Below the pieces are notes generated by a model. It had not been told where the DNA came from and did not search any database. It saw nothing but the letters and a program-made list of their open reading frames with translations. From Cunninghamella blakesleeana (taxonomy: Eukaryota > Mucoromycota > Mucoromycetes > Mucorales > Cunninghamellaceae): a stretch of 64,000 bases of DNA. Shown piece after piece: positions 34,701 to 49,153 of the stretch (its first letter is position 1; each line of letters starts with the position of its first letter). The stretch covers positions 5,759,501 to 5,823,500 of the forward strand of contig JAFCIZ010000005.1 of the NCBI GenBank assembly GCA_017871115.1. The letters run 5' to 3'. The position numbers and the translations under genes are program-made.

Positions 34701-37106
34701 ATTGAATCTATATCAACAAATGTTTCAGCAACTGAGTCAAACGATGACGAATTTGTAAGGTTTGAAGAAGATGAAAAACCAACTGCCAATTCATCTACTA
34801 GTGAAAGTATATCGAACACACCTCCCAATCCAATACCACCAGAAACTGATACACAGCAACAAACATTAAATAAGCAAAATATTAATTTACAAGCTTTACA
34901 ACAGCTCCAAGCAGCCCTTCCAGGATTATCAAATTTATCTCCTACTTTTGATTTTGCAAAATCACTTGCCTCTTACATGCAAACTATCGCAAAAGTAACC
35001 TCATCTGCTCAATCTACATCCTCAGCATCCACTACATCACCATCATCAGCTACTTCCCTTAATATTGATCTCAAAGCAGCCTTAGCACGAATACCTGCGC
35101 TGGACGCGTTATTTAAAAAGGATTTATTAGCATCTTTACCTATTACTACACCGTCGCCAACTTCAACATCATCAACATCTACATCAGCCATACAGCCACA
35201 ATCACAATCACAACAACAGCAATCACAACAACAACAACAACTGCAGCAACAACAGGCACCATCTCAACAACAAGAGGTAGATACCAATAAAGTTTTTCCA
35301 ACTGTACCGACCAATCCACCTATGTATGTTACTGTCATTGAAAATGTAACGGTATGTGTAGCAACATTAAGCGTTTCAGAAGAATCTGGTTCAAAATCTT
35401 ATAAAATATTAAGGCGGTTGGATACTGGTTATGTAAATGGACAATCTTTATTAACTGCTGGAGGTATTGATACAGAAAGGGAACGTAATATGATTCTTAG
35501 CTTTGAAATTGAACGTGTTCGTATACCAAACAAAGAGAATGGATTATATGGTACTTGGATTCCTTTACGGCGTGCACAAGAATTAGCAGTAACGTGTTCT
35601 ATTCAAAACAAATTAGGCCCTTTCCTTAGTGATCATATAGAAACTCTTTTCCCATCTTCTTTACCCATTGCTCGTGGACCAACAGCAATGCGTGGTGGCA
35701 AACCTATCATGCGACTACGTAGAACATCAAGCGGTAGTAGTGTTTCAGATATTGGAAATAAAAGATCACCTTTGCATATGATATCTTCCACTGTGAACAA
35801 TAATCAACGTAAGCCTACACCATCCACTCATATACAACAATTATTATTATCACATCCTTATAAAACACTCAAGTTGGGGAATGGGCATCCTTCTTTAGGC
35901 ATGTTAAAAGCACCATTATTAGGCAGTTTTGATCGAACAATAGATTATGAATTACAACGTTCAGTCACTGTTATCAATAGTTCACGACCTTATCACCATA
36001 AAAACGATGACCATAATGATATAACAGCCACCTCTTCTTCAGTCTCCTCATCCTCCTCATCCTCCTCATCCTCAGTTTCTTCCTCTAATGAAGATGCAAA
36101 TCAAGACTTTTTAATTGATATTATGAATGACAATGATACTGGAGCAGTAGATGAAGATGGGTCCGATGCAGATACAGAATCAGATACAGATATTAATGAA
36201 GTACGTCAACGAATGAAAAGAATGCGTGATGCAGCCATCGATGCAATGGAAACTGGTCAATCCATGGAAGAATTACTTAGTCGCGCAAGTAGCCCAATAG
36301 TACAACCTGTTCGATCTATTCAATTCCGTATGTCATCCTCCTCCTCTTCACATTTACATCAGCATCATCAACAAACATCATCTACACCATCTTTATCTAA
36401 TACAAATGGAATGATGGCACTTAAACGAAGGCGGTTATTTGATATTGATGAAGAAGGCAACGTACCGCCAGCATTCAGGAAACCCGCGAACTTTTTGCCA
36501 CATGGAAGACGACGACCTCCAACTACCAATGGGACATCAGCTAATGGGAAATGGACTTCGGGTAAATTGACAGCCTCTATGATTAAAAAATCTGCATCTT
36601 GGAACGGATCTCTTCCTTTACCTCGTAATACACTGGTTATTCCTGGTACAAAAAAACCAATGCATATGCCTCCTCCTTCTCATCATCATCAGCATAATAA
36701 TAATAATAAAAGGAAAAAAATCCAACGAAACACCAATAAAAATGCAAATGAAAATTTTGATAATCATGTCGTAGAACATCATGAAAATGATAAATCTATA
36801 TTAAAAATTAATACAACCATACCATCAAAAAGTAATCCAATCTCTTCAATCATAACCAATAATAATAATAGTAATAATAATATGACAACTGGAAATAATA
36901 TCACAACTACTACTACACCTTCTGTCACTACTACCACCACTAATAATAATAATAATAATAATACTAATAGCAAAGAAAAAAATATATCCTCTTTGGCTGA
37001 TACAACAACAGTTAAGGTAACTAAATCCTCTATATCTGATGAAGAAGATGAAGAAGATGAAGAAATTGATATAGGTGGTAGTGATGATGATGATGATGTG
37101 CGATAG
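31728..37106 (+). CDS. Large Gds1-like / APSES-like (KilA-N-type) regulator
   Basis: Four exons (31728-31942, 32086-34167, 34333-34472, 34591-37106) sum to 4,953 nt, 1,650 residues. Near the N-terminus is a Gds1-type winged-helix region: DAKDKVFTAILKALLKKGNK, SPKELANDII and, across intron 1, LGGATPFATVSSRISQHFKR. Two further regions look like APSES/KilA-N DNA-binding folds: one with YYLVEGCVNATQLRKAARPV and RGAWVPLSRARELVDEFEI (about 34010-34383), the second with RRLDTGYVNGQSLLTAGGI and GLYGTWIPLRRAQELAVTCS (about 35410-35600). The rest is low-complexity Ser/Gln/Asn, with acidic tracts and basic KRRR-type stretches. It is likely a nuclear transcription regulator; the domain names rest on motif recall and the target is unknown. 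Very long for this group. Confidence 0.82.
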
Positions 37107-37829
37107 AATTTTTCTTTTTTTCTTTTGTTATTTTACATATTTGCTTTCTCTTTTTTGAATTCATTTTTATTATTACTATTGTCATTCTTTTATTCATTAT
37201 TTATATATACATATATTTTTTAAAAAAAAGAAATAATAGTTTTTTATAACTTATTATATTTACTTTATTAGTTTTATATTTTCATTGTTAGTATTATTAT
37301 GAATTGTATATTTTATTTAAGGACTTATATATATATAAATTATAAATAATAAAAAGTCTGATTTTAAACTCTTTATTTCTAATTATTCACCCATTTTTTA
37401 CTATTATTATTATTATTATTGAGAGATGTCCTATACATATTCAGTTATTTTAAATTATATAAAGTCTTTTCTAACTGAAAACGCCGTTGTTTTGGTGATA
37501 TACATGCTATTTTTAACCTTTATTTAGTAATATTAACTTTTTTATTACAAAAAGAATTGTAGTATGCTGAACCTAATTAACAAAATTTTTCGTGAACTGA
37601 CCTATTATATTTTTTTATACATATTGAAAAAAGAATTGTTTAAAAATTTTATATGTTTTTTATATTAGTATTTAAATAAATGAGAAAAGTTGAAAATCTT
37701 TATTTTTTAAGATTTGCAGGAGGGCCAATCAGACAGCTCTTTTTTTTAAAAAAAATTCAGCAATATATTTTTTAGGTCTACGCTTCCTTTTCTTTCCTTG
37801 TTTTTCTTTTTTATTATTATATAAATATC
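37107..37829. other. Intergenic, no gene seen
   Basis: 3' flank of the Gds1-like gene and promoter of the DAP1-like gene. T(n)A(n) tracts lie at about 37216-37228 and 37739-37757, the second about 75 bp before the DAP1-like ATG. Otherwise AT-rich without coding signal. Confidence 0.55.
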
Positions 37830-38861
37830 ATGTCAACAGTACAAAGACGAAAACCACAACAAAAAGAACCTGAAAAAGATGAATATATAAAAAATAATGA
37901 AACAATAGATAATAAAACATCCTCGTTGGGTAGTATAGTGCAAACCATCCTGATTGTCCTTGGATGGGGATTATTATTTTTCTTTTTGGGCTCTTATTTA
38001 TTAACAGAAACTTGGACCTGGGGCTATCGCGGCAAATGGACAAATGTTCATACATATATTCCTGTAAATAATAATAAATAATAGTACAATAAAAATTATT
38101 ATTATATGGTAATAATAATGTTAATTACTTAATATCATTTCTTTTTATTTGTATGTAACTATCAACAAACTTCAATAATAACACTAGCGTTCAGAACGTG
38201 TTTTTACTGAAATAGAATTATCAAAATATGATGGTAGTAATCCAGATCTTCCTATTTATGTAGCAGTAGAGTAAGTCATATATACAAAACAATATAATAA
38301 TAATATTAATAGTAACAATAAAATAATAAAATAATAAAATAATATTAAATATATATATACATATATATACATATATATGAATGTATGTATATTATTACTA
38401 TTTTTATATTTTAGTGGTGATGTATTTGATGTGAGTAAAGGAAGCGGATGGTATGGACCTGTAAGTATTAATAAAAGTTATAGCAATCAAAGTAATTATA
38501 GTAATCATTATAATAAAAAAAAAAAGGAAAAAAGGAACATGAAAACAACAAGTAATATTTTAGAATGTTATCACTTTATTTATTTGATTATTATATATAT
38601 TCAAAAAAAAAGGGAGGATCATATAGTCATTTTGCTGGTAAAGATGCTGCTCGAGCATATGTAACAGGATGTTTTCAAGATCATTTAACGCATGATCTTC
38701 GAGGGCTAACAGAAACCCAATTAAAAGGAGTAGCCCATTGGAAATCATTTTATGCAAATCACCATAAATATCATAAAGTCGGTACTGTGATTCATCCACC
38801 AATAGATGATTCCACTCCTATACCTAAACCTTGTAAACAAGCTGTTGGTCAAAAGCCTTGA
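37830..38861 (+). CDS. Dap1/PGRMC-type membrane-anchored haem-binding protein
   Basis: Four exons (37830-38063, 38188-38270, 38415-38460, 38613-38861) sum to 612 nt, 203 residues. A Gln/Lys/Glu-rich N-terminus leads to one transmembrane segment (TILIVLGWGLLFFFLGSYLL, about residues 45-64). A cytochrome b5-like MAPR domain follows: FTEIELSKYDG, PIYVAVDGDVFDVSKG, WYGPGGSYSHFAGKDAARAY, and then THDLRGLTETQLKGVAHWKS with YHKVGTV. The conserved Tyr residues used for haem binding in PGRMC/Dap1 are present. In yeast, Dap1 supports the sterol demethylase Erg11. The last acceptor lies in an A-run, so the exact splice point is slightly less certain, though the frame is right. Confidence 0.88.
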
Positions 38862-39047
38862 AACATTTTTTATATTTGTTTATTTGTTTGTTTATGAAAT
38901 TACAAATATTACGAAAATGTAAATAAATAAATAAATATACTATATAATATCTTTTTTTTTCTCTTTCCATTTTTTTCTTTTCTTTCTTTTTCTTTTTCTT
39001 ATTTTTTATATTATTACTACCACTTTTCCTATCTATTAAAATAAAAA

Positions 39048-39350
39048 ATGGTTAATACTGGTAATCCTGGATGTTGTGGAAATACCTGCTCTTGTGAAAG
39101 AGAATCGTGTTTATGCTCTCAAGGAAATTGTCAATGCAATAAAAAAGATGCCTCTTCTTGTCAATGTTCAAGGTAAAAAAAAAAAAAAAGTAACATGTAA
39201 TTAAATAAAAAAAAATGTGTATCAAATAAAAAAAAATGGTATATAATAAGCAATCACATTATATATAGTCAACCTGCTTCTACTGGATGTCAATGTGGTA
39301 GTGAGTGTAAATGTGCTGAATCAAGTGAAGGATGCAAGTGTTCAAAGTAA
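39048..39350 (+). CDS. Metallothionein
   Basis: Two exons (39048-39172 and 39269-39350) give 68 residues. About sixteen are cysteines, nearly all in Cys-X-Cys or Cys-Cys pairs (GCCGNTCSCERESCLCSQ, NCQCNKK, SSCQCS, GCQCGSECKC, GCKCSK). No aromatic residues are visible. The Cys density and short linkers fit a metallothionein that binds Cu(I) or Zn/Cd through thiolate clusters. It is longer than the roughly 25-residue copper metallothioneins of Neurospora or Agaricus. The intron falls between two Cys-rich halves, so the protein may have two metal clusters. No metal-response element could be assigned. Confidence 0.88.
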
Positions 39351-39649
39351 ATAAAATTGGACGGTTTTAAATTTTATATTTATTAATTATCGTACTGTTA
39401 GAAATTGGTTGACATGTTATAAACTAATATATAATTTATATATATTAGTATAAATATATTATATATATAACTTAAAATAAAAAATATTAATCAGAATAAT
39501 TAAATAATATAATAATTCTTAATTATTATATATTTACTATTTTAAAAAAAAGTTCTTTATTATGATCATCATTTTTTTTCTGGGTCTTTTCTTATAACTA
39601 GAGCCAAATTAGACGCTTTTTTATATGATTTAATTTTTTTTATGGCTGG

Positions 39650-39657
39650 ACTCCGCC
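39650..39657 (+). promoter_or_regulatory. ACTCCGCC element upstream of kinase gene
   Basis: ACTCCGCC, 229 bp before the kinase ATG and followed by a T(4)A(9) stretch. Identical 8-mers lie at 50099 and (reverse) 19689. Function not known. Confidence 0.35.
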
Positions 39658-39885
39658 CCTTATTTTAAAAAAAAATTATAAAAGATAACTTTTTATCTCT
39701 TTCTTTTTTTTATTATTATTATTATCCCTATTCCTTTTTACTCTCTTTTTTTTAAACCTTTCACCTCCTCTCTTCTTCTTTTTTTTTTTTTTATAAGCGA
39801 CAATCATTCCTTTACGTCGTTTTTTTCTTATTTTATTTACCCATTTTAAATAACTTTCTCTGTTTTATTCATTCCTTTATTGATT

Positions 39886-42255
<2,370 letters not shown>

Positions 42256-42560
42256 CAGTCTTTTTTTATTATTTTTCTAATTTATAAATTTATAATATAT
42301 ATCTATCTATACCTAATTTGCCATTCTTTTTTATAAATACATTTTTATGAAATAATAAATAATTATATCAATGTTCTTTTTTTTTTAAAAAAAAAATTAT
42401 TGTGGGTAGGATAGTTGATCTTTATTTTTTATTCATGCACTCCTCAAAATATGACATGGAAATGTATTGTAATATGAATAAATACGTTTAAAAAAAGTTT
42501 ATTATTTTTCTTTCTCTCTTTCTTCTTCTTTAACTATAATCTTATTTATATCTTTTAAAA
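42256..42560. other. Intergenic, no gene seen
   Basis: 305 bp of AT-rich spacer with a T(n)A(n) tract at about 42378-42399. It serves as 3' flank of the kinase and promoter of the secreted-protein gene. Confidence 0.5.
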
Positions 42561-43090
42561 ATGAATCAAAAAACAAACTTATTTTATTTATTTGTTCTAT
42601 TTGCCATTAGCTTACTTATAACAATTGACGCACATAAAAACAAACGTAATATGGCCTTATATTTATTGAATGAATGAATGAATTTTGTGTAACTAATTTG
42701 TTCATGCTTTTTTTTTTTAAAAAAAAATGATTAGATAAAGATGAAAAGAGCGAATGTCCAAACTATATTATAAAATGCCCAGATTGTAATCCTGGTGAAA
42801 CTTGTGTTTATCCTGGCTATGGCAATTGTCCTTACGCCGGTATACCTACTTGTAAACCTAATTGTGATAATGTTCGATGTAGAGTAAGAGATGGACCATG
42901 GTAAGTAAAAGTTATAATAATTTTTTTTTTTCTTTTTCTTTAATTTCTTATGTCGCTATATATATTAATTATAAACTATATAAATATAGTCCTGATGAAT
43001 GTCCATTTTCTTGTAAATATGAAAATAATGGATGTTGTTTAGGTAAGCATAAATATATATAATAATATAGTCATGATTTTTTTTAATACT

Positions 43091-43131
<41 letters not shown>

Positions 43132-43300
43132 TATATTAGGTGAACCAACCTGTTCTGTTTGTTATACTTTTGCCCCTTGTAAAGTTAACCCTTGTCCCAA
43201 AGAATGTGAACATGATTGTATCTATGAAGATGCAGACTTTTGTTGTCCCTATAGTGGCACACCTACTTGTCCTTGCAAGTCAAAGGATAGATATGATTGA
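42561..43300 (+). CDS. Secreted cysteine-rich protein, unknown function
   Basis: Four exons (42561-42645, 42735-42900, 42990-43042, 43140-43300) sum to 465 nt, 154 residues. Residues 1-24 form a typical signal peptide (NLFYLFVLFAISLLITIDA), with cleavage likely after DA. The mature part has more than twenty cysteines in repeated patterns: CPDCNPGETC, NCPYAGIPTCKPNC, CPDECPFSC, GCCLGEPTCSVC, NPCPKECEHDC and CCPYSGTPTCPC. The spacing around YAGIPTC and YSGTPTC suggests an internal repeat with one motif per exon. No known family was recognised. It could be a cell-wall, metal-binding or host-interaction protein; this is open. Confidence 0.75.
43091..43115. repeat. (CA)n microsatellite in an intron
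   Basis: CA dinucleotide run followed by (TA)n in the last intron of the Cys-rich secreted-protein gene. Confidence 0.9.
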
Positions 43301-43486
43301 TTTTTTCATAAAATTCTCCAACACATATATAATAAAAAACATTATTATTTTTTATATTATGTTGATAATATTAGATTAAGTTTTATTTTAGAGTTATTAT
43401 TTTATCATATATATGTAGTAGTTTTTTTATTTTATTTTATTTTATTTGGAAAAAAAATACATATTGTATATGAATAAATGCATAAA

Positions 43487-43527
<41 letters not shown>

Positions 43528-43677
43528 AATAGTAAAGAAAGAAAAAATTGAATGATTGCAATAAATGAATATAATCTAATAACAAATTTTGAAATGAAAA
43601 ATAAAATAAAAAAAAAAAAAAAAAAGATGATAATGAACAATAATATTAAAATAGTTGATACATGTTGCTAATACAAT
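43301..43677. other. Convergent 3' flanks with (AT)16
   Basis: Space between the stops of the Cys-rich gene (+) and NOP53 (-). It holds a perfect (AT)n run at 43493-43524 and a poly-A run at 43609-43625. No gene. Confidence 0.6.
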
Positions 43678-45585
43678 TTATTCGATTAATTTGAGTTTGT
43701 TCTTTTGTTGATCTTTAAGTTGTTGTTTTTTATTCTCAGCCAATGTAAAATTCTTATAGGAACGACGTTCATAAGTTTTAAGAGCATATTTGCGACTGTG
43801 AGTTACAGGCACCCGAGGTTCAATAATGTTACGTTTTTGCATACTAATGTATCTATCTTTAAATATATTTCCTTCAGGCTAATTTAAAAAAACACAAGAA
43901 AAAGAAATTGTTAATTTTCAATTCTAGTTTCTAATTCTATTTCTACTTTTAATATATTTTTTTTTAAAAAAAATACCTTGAGTTGACGTAAAGATTCAGC
44001 TAATTCATCTTCTAATTGTACTTCTAAATCCATTTCGCCCATAGAATGTTTACTTAATCGTTTGGAACCTTCTTTTTCTTTTTGTTCTTTACGCTCTTGT
44101 CTTATAGCTGTCATTGTATTTATTTCTTGTTGTTTTGCTGCTAATTCTTTTTCTAATTCTTCTACTTTATCAATTTGTTGTTTTAATTTCTTTTCTGTTT
44201 GTCGTTTTCTCCATACTGCAAGTTCTTGTTTCTTTCGTTTTTCTTTATTTCTTTGTGCCGTAGTTTTACGATTAGCTGGTTTCTTAACAATAGGTTCATT
44301 TTCATTATCCTCATCTTCATCTTCATCATCTTCTTCATTGTCAGCATTATTATTATCCACTTCATGTTTAAGGTTATCCAATTCTTTTATATATGATACT
44401 ATTTCATCGAGTCTCTTTTTAGCTTCTTGTTTAGCAACTTCAATATCTGTAGCTTCTTTTACTAATTTAGCATGATCTTCTTCCGTGGGATTATAGGATG
44501 CTCCTGCATGTGGAATAGCAACAGCTGGATGATGTTTTGCTGCTTTAGGTATCTTACTCATTGTTGATGGAGCCTATAGGTCACATTAAATTAAATTAAA
44601 TAATAGCAATAACAATAATGGTATATATATATATATATATATATAAAGTACTTTAATATATTTATACACTTAAATTATTACATTTATTTTCTCTATCATT
44701 TACCTTCACTTTAGTTTGCTTTGCTGGAGTTAAATAGTCATTTTGTTCAGCTTCATTAGAATCTATTGTAACAGAACAATAAAAGATGGATAATATAAAT
44801 ATAATTGTTCACAGCATACGTAATAAACATCTACACATGTATAATAAACTTATTTAAATACTACCTTCCACTGCCCAAACGTCATATGCTTGTTTGTTTT
44901 TTGCTTTCTTGGGTGATGGTTGAGGAGATTCTTTTAATTTCCTCTTTGCCAATTTATTTATCTTTTGTCTTTGATGTTTAGATTCAGTTCCATAAACAGG
45001 TTCCGATATCTGTTGGATATGGCGACCTTTTAATGCTGGTACTGCTGATTTTTCATTTAATATTTGATCGACTCGTAATTGTCTTTTTGCTTTTAATTGC
45101 TTTTTAACTATATTTAATATAATTAATAATGGTAAATAAATAAGTAAAATTAGCCATAATAAGCAAAATGTATAATACAAGATAAAGCTAAAGTTATCCT
45201 CTATTCTCATGCTTATCGATATTTTTTCAATATATCTTATTTCTTCCCGTATTTTATTCTTTTTTACCATGAGTGTCACCAGTAACGTCAATAGTAAAAT
45301 ATTCTTCATCAGGTAATTCATCCATAGTACCACTAGAATAGCAATAATAAAATAGCAATAATAACATTCATAAATATATATTTGCATTATTTAACACTTT
45401 GTTCACCAAGATCATATATCTACCTATCAAAATAATAACATATATATATTTTACCGAACTCTTTCTTCAGATCTTAAAACTTCCAAACCGGTTTCAAGTT
45501 GAGTTATATCAACATTTTTACGCCAAGCCTTTTTCCCTTTACGACTAGGTTGTGCTTTTTTTACTTGTGCTGTACCAGTAGACAT
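43678..45585 (-). CDS. NOP53: Nop53 (GLTSCR2/PICT1) ribosome biogenesis factor
   Basis: Six exons: about 45472-45585 (MSTGTAQVKKAQPSRKGKKA), 45284-45340 (MDELPDEEYFTIDV), 44869-45109, 44703-44763, 43977-44573 and 43678-43878. The family's signature runs SKIPKAAKHHPAVAIPHAGA then SYNPTEEDHAKLV, followed by a long Lys/Glu coiled coil with an acidic NEEDDEDEDEDNENE stretch. The C-terminal box DRYISMQKRNIIEPRVP is followed by a basic tail. Nop53 acts in late 60S maturation in the nucleolus; in yeast it recruits the exosome helicase Mtr4 to the pre-60S particle. The signature for Mtr4 binding in yeast (an arch-interaction motif, LFxhD-type) was not clearly seen here; EYFTID near residue 50 is a possible equivalent. 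Confidence 0.88.
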
Positions 45586-46149
45586 TATTATTATTATTAT
45601 TATTTTTTAAAAAAAAATAAGATCAAAATTGAGAAAAGAAAGAAAAGTGAAAGTATAAAAAAAAATCTTTTTCAGCCACTGAAAAAAAATGGAGTTTTAA
45701 TTTTTTTCAAGTATTTCTGAATTAGGAAACAGCTTTATGCCAAGTGTAATATTTGTATTATTATACGCACGTGGATAGATCATTAATTTATTATTATTAT
45801 TATCATTGATATTATTATTATTCTTATTATTATTGTTGTTGTTATTATTATTAAAATTTTTTTAAAAAAATTCACCCATAAAATATGAATTAATAAAATA
45901 TTAAGTTCAAATACATAATTTTACATGCAACCACATTTTGAATATATATATATATATCTTGTATTAAAAATAATAACTAAAATACCAAATGTTTGATTTT
46001 CTTTTCTTTTTTCTTTTTATTCCTTTTTTTATTAATTAAATGAGTAAATGCAATAATATAGTTTTTATATAATAATATATATTCGAAACGCCGCACACCC
46101 CGTTTTTATTATTAATACTATTGTTATAATGCAGCTAAAGCTAAAAAAA
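45586..46149. other. Intergenic, no gene seen
   Basis: NOP53 promoter and MPE1-like 3' flank. It has ATT-triplet runs directly before the NOP53 start (45586-45606) and at 45790-45856, plus T(n)A(n) tracts at about 45603-45618 and 45857-45869. No coding signal. Confidence 0.55.
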
Positions 46150-48567
46150 TCATTTTCTTTCTCTGTGTGATCTATCCCTACTAGAGTCCCTATTTCTATC
46201 CTTTCTACGATGATCATCAGAATGGTGGTGTCTTGATGATGATCTATATTTACTACTACTTGATGATTCACGGTGCCTACGAGAAGATCTTGATCTACGA
46301 CGACTATGACGACGATGGTGGTGATCTTCTTCTTCTTCTTCATCAGAATAATGGCTTGATTTAGGAGACCCGCTTGATCGATGATATTTGCGACCGCTAC
46401 TACTATGTTTACGTTTACGATCTGCACTAGGGCTACGACTTCTTGATCTTTTTTTGTGAACATGGTGATGATGACTACTAGACCGAGTATCCGAAGGTGA
46501 TTTATGTCTATGTTTAGTTGATTCATAATGTTCATTATTACTTGTTACACTTCTTTTATCCTCCACATTATGTTGCCGTGATCTGTAACGTTCTGGGCTA
46601 CCTATTCTATCATGTACAGCTTCATCATTATCATTATATGAATATTGATCATTAAAATCGTCATCCCGTTGGCTCGATTCAGTTTTTTGTTGTTCAGAAT
46701 GATGTGATGATGGAGATGATGGGGATTTTTGTTGATTTTGTGATGATGATGCTGATGATTGCTGCTGGTGTTGTTGTTGATTATTATTAATATTATTATT
46801 TAATGCACGTCCACGCCCTGTTCCTCTTCCACGACCAGAAAATCCGCCACGAAAATGCATAGGTGCGCCGGTGTTAGGTGGGAAATAAGGTACATTATTA
46901 CCTGATGGAAAGTGTCCTCTACCAGCACCACCACTACCCGCAAACATCCATGACATGTCTGGAAATCCAAAAGGAGGAATACCAGTATTACCGCCCATGA
47001 AAAATGAGGGATTTGACATAAAAGGCATACCTGATGTTGGCATATTGTTAAATCCACGACCCATTGAATCCATTCCATGGGATCCTTCCATATTATAGTT
47101 TCTACTTTTACGTACATGAGAAGTATTACGATTATCATTTGAATCAGATGTTTGCTGTTGTTTTTGTGGCAGAGATGATTTATGTTGTTGTTGTTGGTTT
47201 TGTTTTAATTGTTGCTGTGATTGATTAGGTTTATTTATATTTTGTTTTTGATTTTCTTCAACTGATGAATCTGGTACAGAAGTTGCCTATAATAAATAAA
47301 ATAAATAATAATGATGTTATTAACTCTATATTTACATAATGGTATTTAAGGTAATAATAATAATAATAATAAATTACTTACAATTTCATCTTTTATATCA
47401 GATGTATTGTCTTGAACATCAGATCCATTTGCATCCTTATCTATTTGTTGATTATCACGCTGATTTGTGTGAATTGATTCCTCAGCTATTTTACGCTCTT
47501 CTTGAAACGCGTCTACTATATTTCTTAAGGTTTTATTTGGGATAATTTGATCTGTGGTTAATCCCTCTTTATCACAAACTGGGCATTGTTGTTTATCATT
47601 CAATGCAGTGGTAATACCTATAAAAAATTAATTAAAATAGTTATAATGTGTAAATATTAATATCAATAGCAATCTATCTACGATAAAAAATGATTATAAT
47701 ACATACAATCTTCACAGAATGATTTTCCACAACATAGAGACATTGATGCATTTTTGAATAACTTTTTACAAACAGAACAAGTAAGTTCATCGGGTATAGA
47801 GTCCAATTCATTCATTTGAGTCATAGCACCTGGATTTGCAGCGCTATTGATTATTAATACATTTTATAGTTGAGTAACTTATACATTTATTTACCTATAC
47901 ATTTAAAACATTATATTACCTATTAAAACGATTCACGTATTGTCCTTTGGGCACATTCGGGCAATAATAAATCCAATGACCTATATATATATATTATATA
48001 AAAGAATAAATAAAAATAATAATATAAATATTAATATATAAAAGTAGTTAATAAAATAAAAAAGGGATATATATAAGTATATATCACTGCTGATATATAA
48101 GTATTACCTGGCTCGCCACACTTGAAACATATATATCCAGAACGTGGTTTTTGATTTTCAGATGGCAAAGTAGTCGATCTTTGTTGTGATTGTTGTTGTT
48201 GTTGTTGTAGCTGTTGCATAGACATAGGCATAGATCTTGACATACCAGATTGTTGCATCATCATTTGAAAGGGAAGTGAATTCATCATACCTAGATTCAT
48301 AGCCATCATAGGATCAAACATATTATTGCCAGAAAAGTTAGTTACATTTCTACGGTATGGTTGAGGCGATCGATTTTCAGAAATACTAGAGTAATATATA
48401 AGTTGAAAAAATAATAATGTTTATTATATATATATTATATAAAACAATCAAAATATAATCTACATTTATGTCGTTATTTACGTTTCATTCGTTCGTGATT
48501 GTTCATCAAAAGTAGTGTTTGATTGATCTTGTGTAGTTTGTTGTGTGGTGTCGCCTTCGTTAGCCAT
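46150..48567 (-). CDS. Mpe1/RBBP6-like zinc-knuckle and RING protein without DWNN domain
   Basis: Six exons (48482-48567, 48108-48385, 47920-47980, 47707-47843, 47382-47617, 46150-47286) sum to 1,935 nt, 644 residues. A Met/Gln-rich N-terminus leads to a CCHC zinc knuckle split by an intron (CFKCGEPG / HWIYYC) and then a RING/U-box: CSVCKKLFKNASMSLCCGKS, CEDC and CPVC. A Gly/Arg/Phe-rich segment follows, then a long Arg/Ser/His-rich RS-like tail ending SRDRSHRERK. The knuckle-RING order is that of Mpe1/RBBP6, which acts in pre-mRNA 3'-end processing and as a ubiquitin ligase. Those proteins start with a ubiquitin-like DWNN domain; here the start ATG comes directly before the Gln-rich part, and nothing DWNN-like is seen in the 370 bp upstream. 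Confidence 0.85.
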
Positions 48568-48606
48568 ATTTTAAAAATATAATTAATTAAAGTAATAATA
48601 ATAATA

Positions 48607-48638
<32 letters not shown>

Positions 48639-48938
48639 ATTATATGTATATAAAAAAATGAACAATAAAATAAAATAAAATAAACAAAATATAAATAAAT
48701 AATATAATTGCAATAATAAAAAAGAAAAAGAGAAGGGAGAACTGGAATAAGAATAAAAAAGTTTTTAAAAAAATGATTTAAATTCCGCTCTTTATTTTTT
48801 TGAGCTGTATTTATGCTGAAAATTAAATTGAATGATATTAATAATAAATAATAGTTTCGGTATTGATTAATGAAATTTTATTTACATGACATATATATAT
48901 ATTGATATGCATTGATATGTATTGATATATTTTAAAAT
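48568..48938. other. Intergenic between MPE1-like and MAD2
   Basis: 371 bp, AT-rich, with (AT)n runs near 48608-48645. No sequence resembling a missing DWNN exon was found. Confidence 0.6.
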
Positions 48939-49113
48939 TTATATATCATCAATGACACGATAAGCTACAATAGCGTCTACTTTATGTTGTCCTGTTGAGA
49001 AAGATTTTAAACGTATATGTTCACCACCACCAGGAATTAGGTTTGGGTCGCTATCAGACCAAGTCGTTGGCACTTCAACATCTTTATCAGCATACACTAA
49101 AACATTAAAAGTA

Positions 49114-49153
<40 letters not shown>

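Noticed and set aside
43091..43140. N-terminal start at 43073 for the last part of the Cys-rich gene
   Set aside because: That frame begins in the (CA)n run of an intron; the AG at 43138-43139 joins the exon in frame to the upstream exons.
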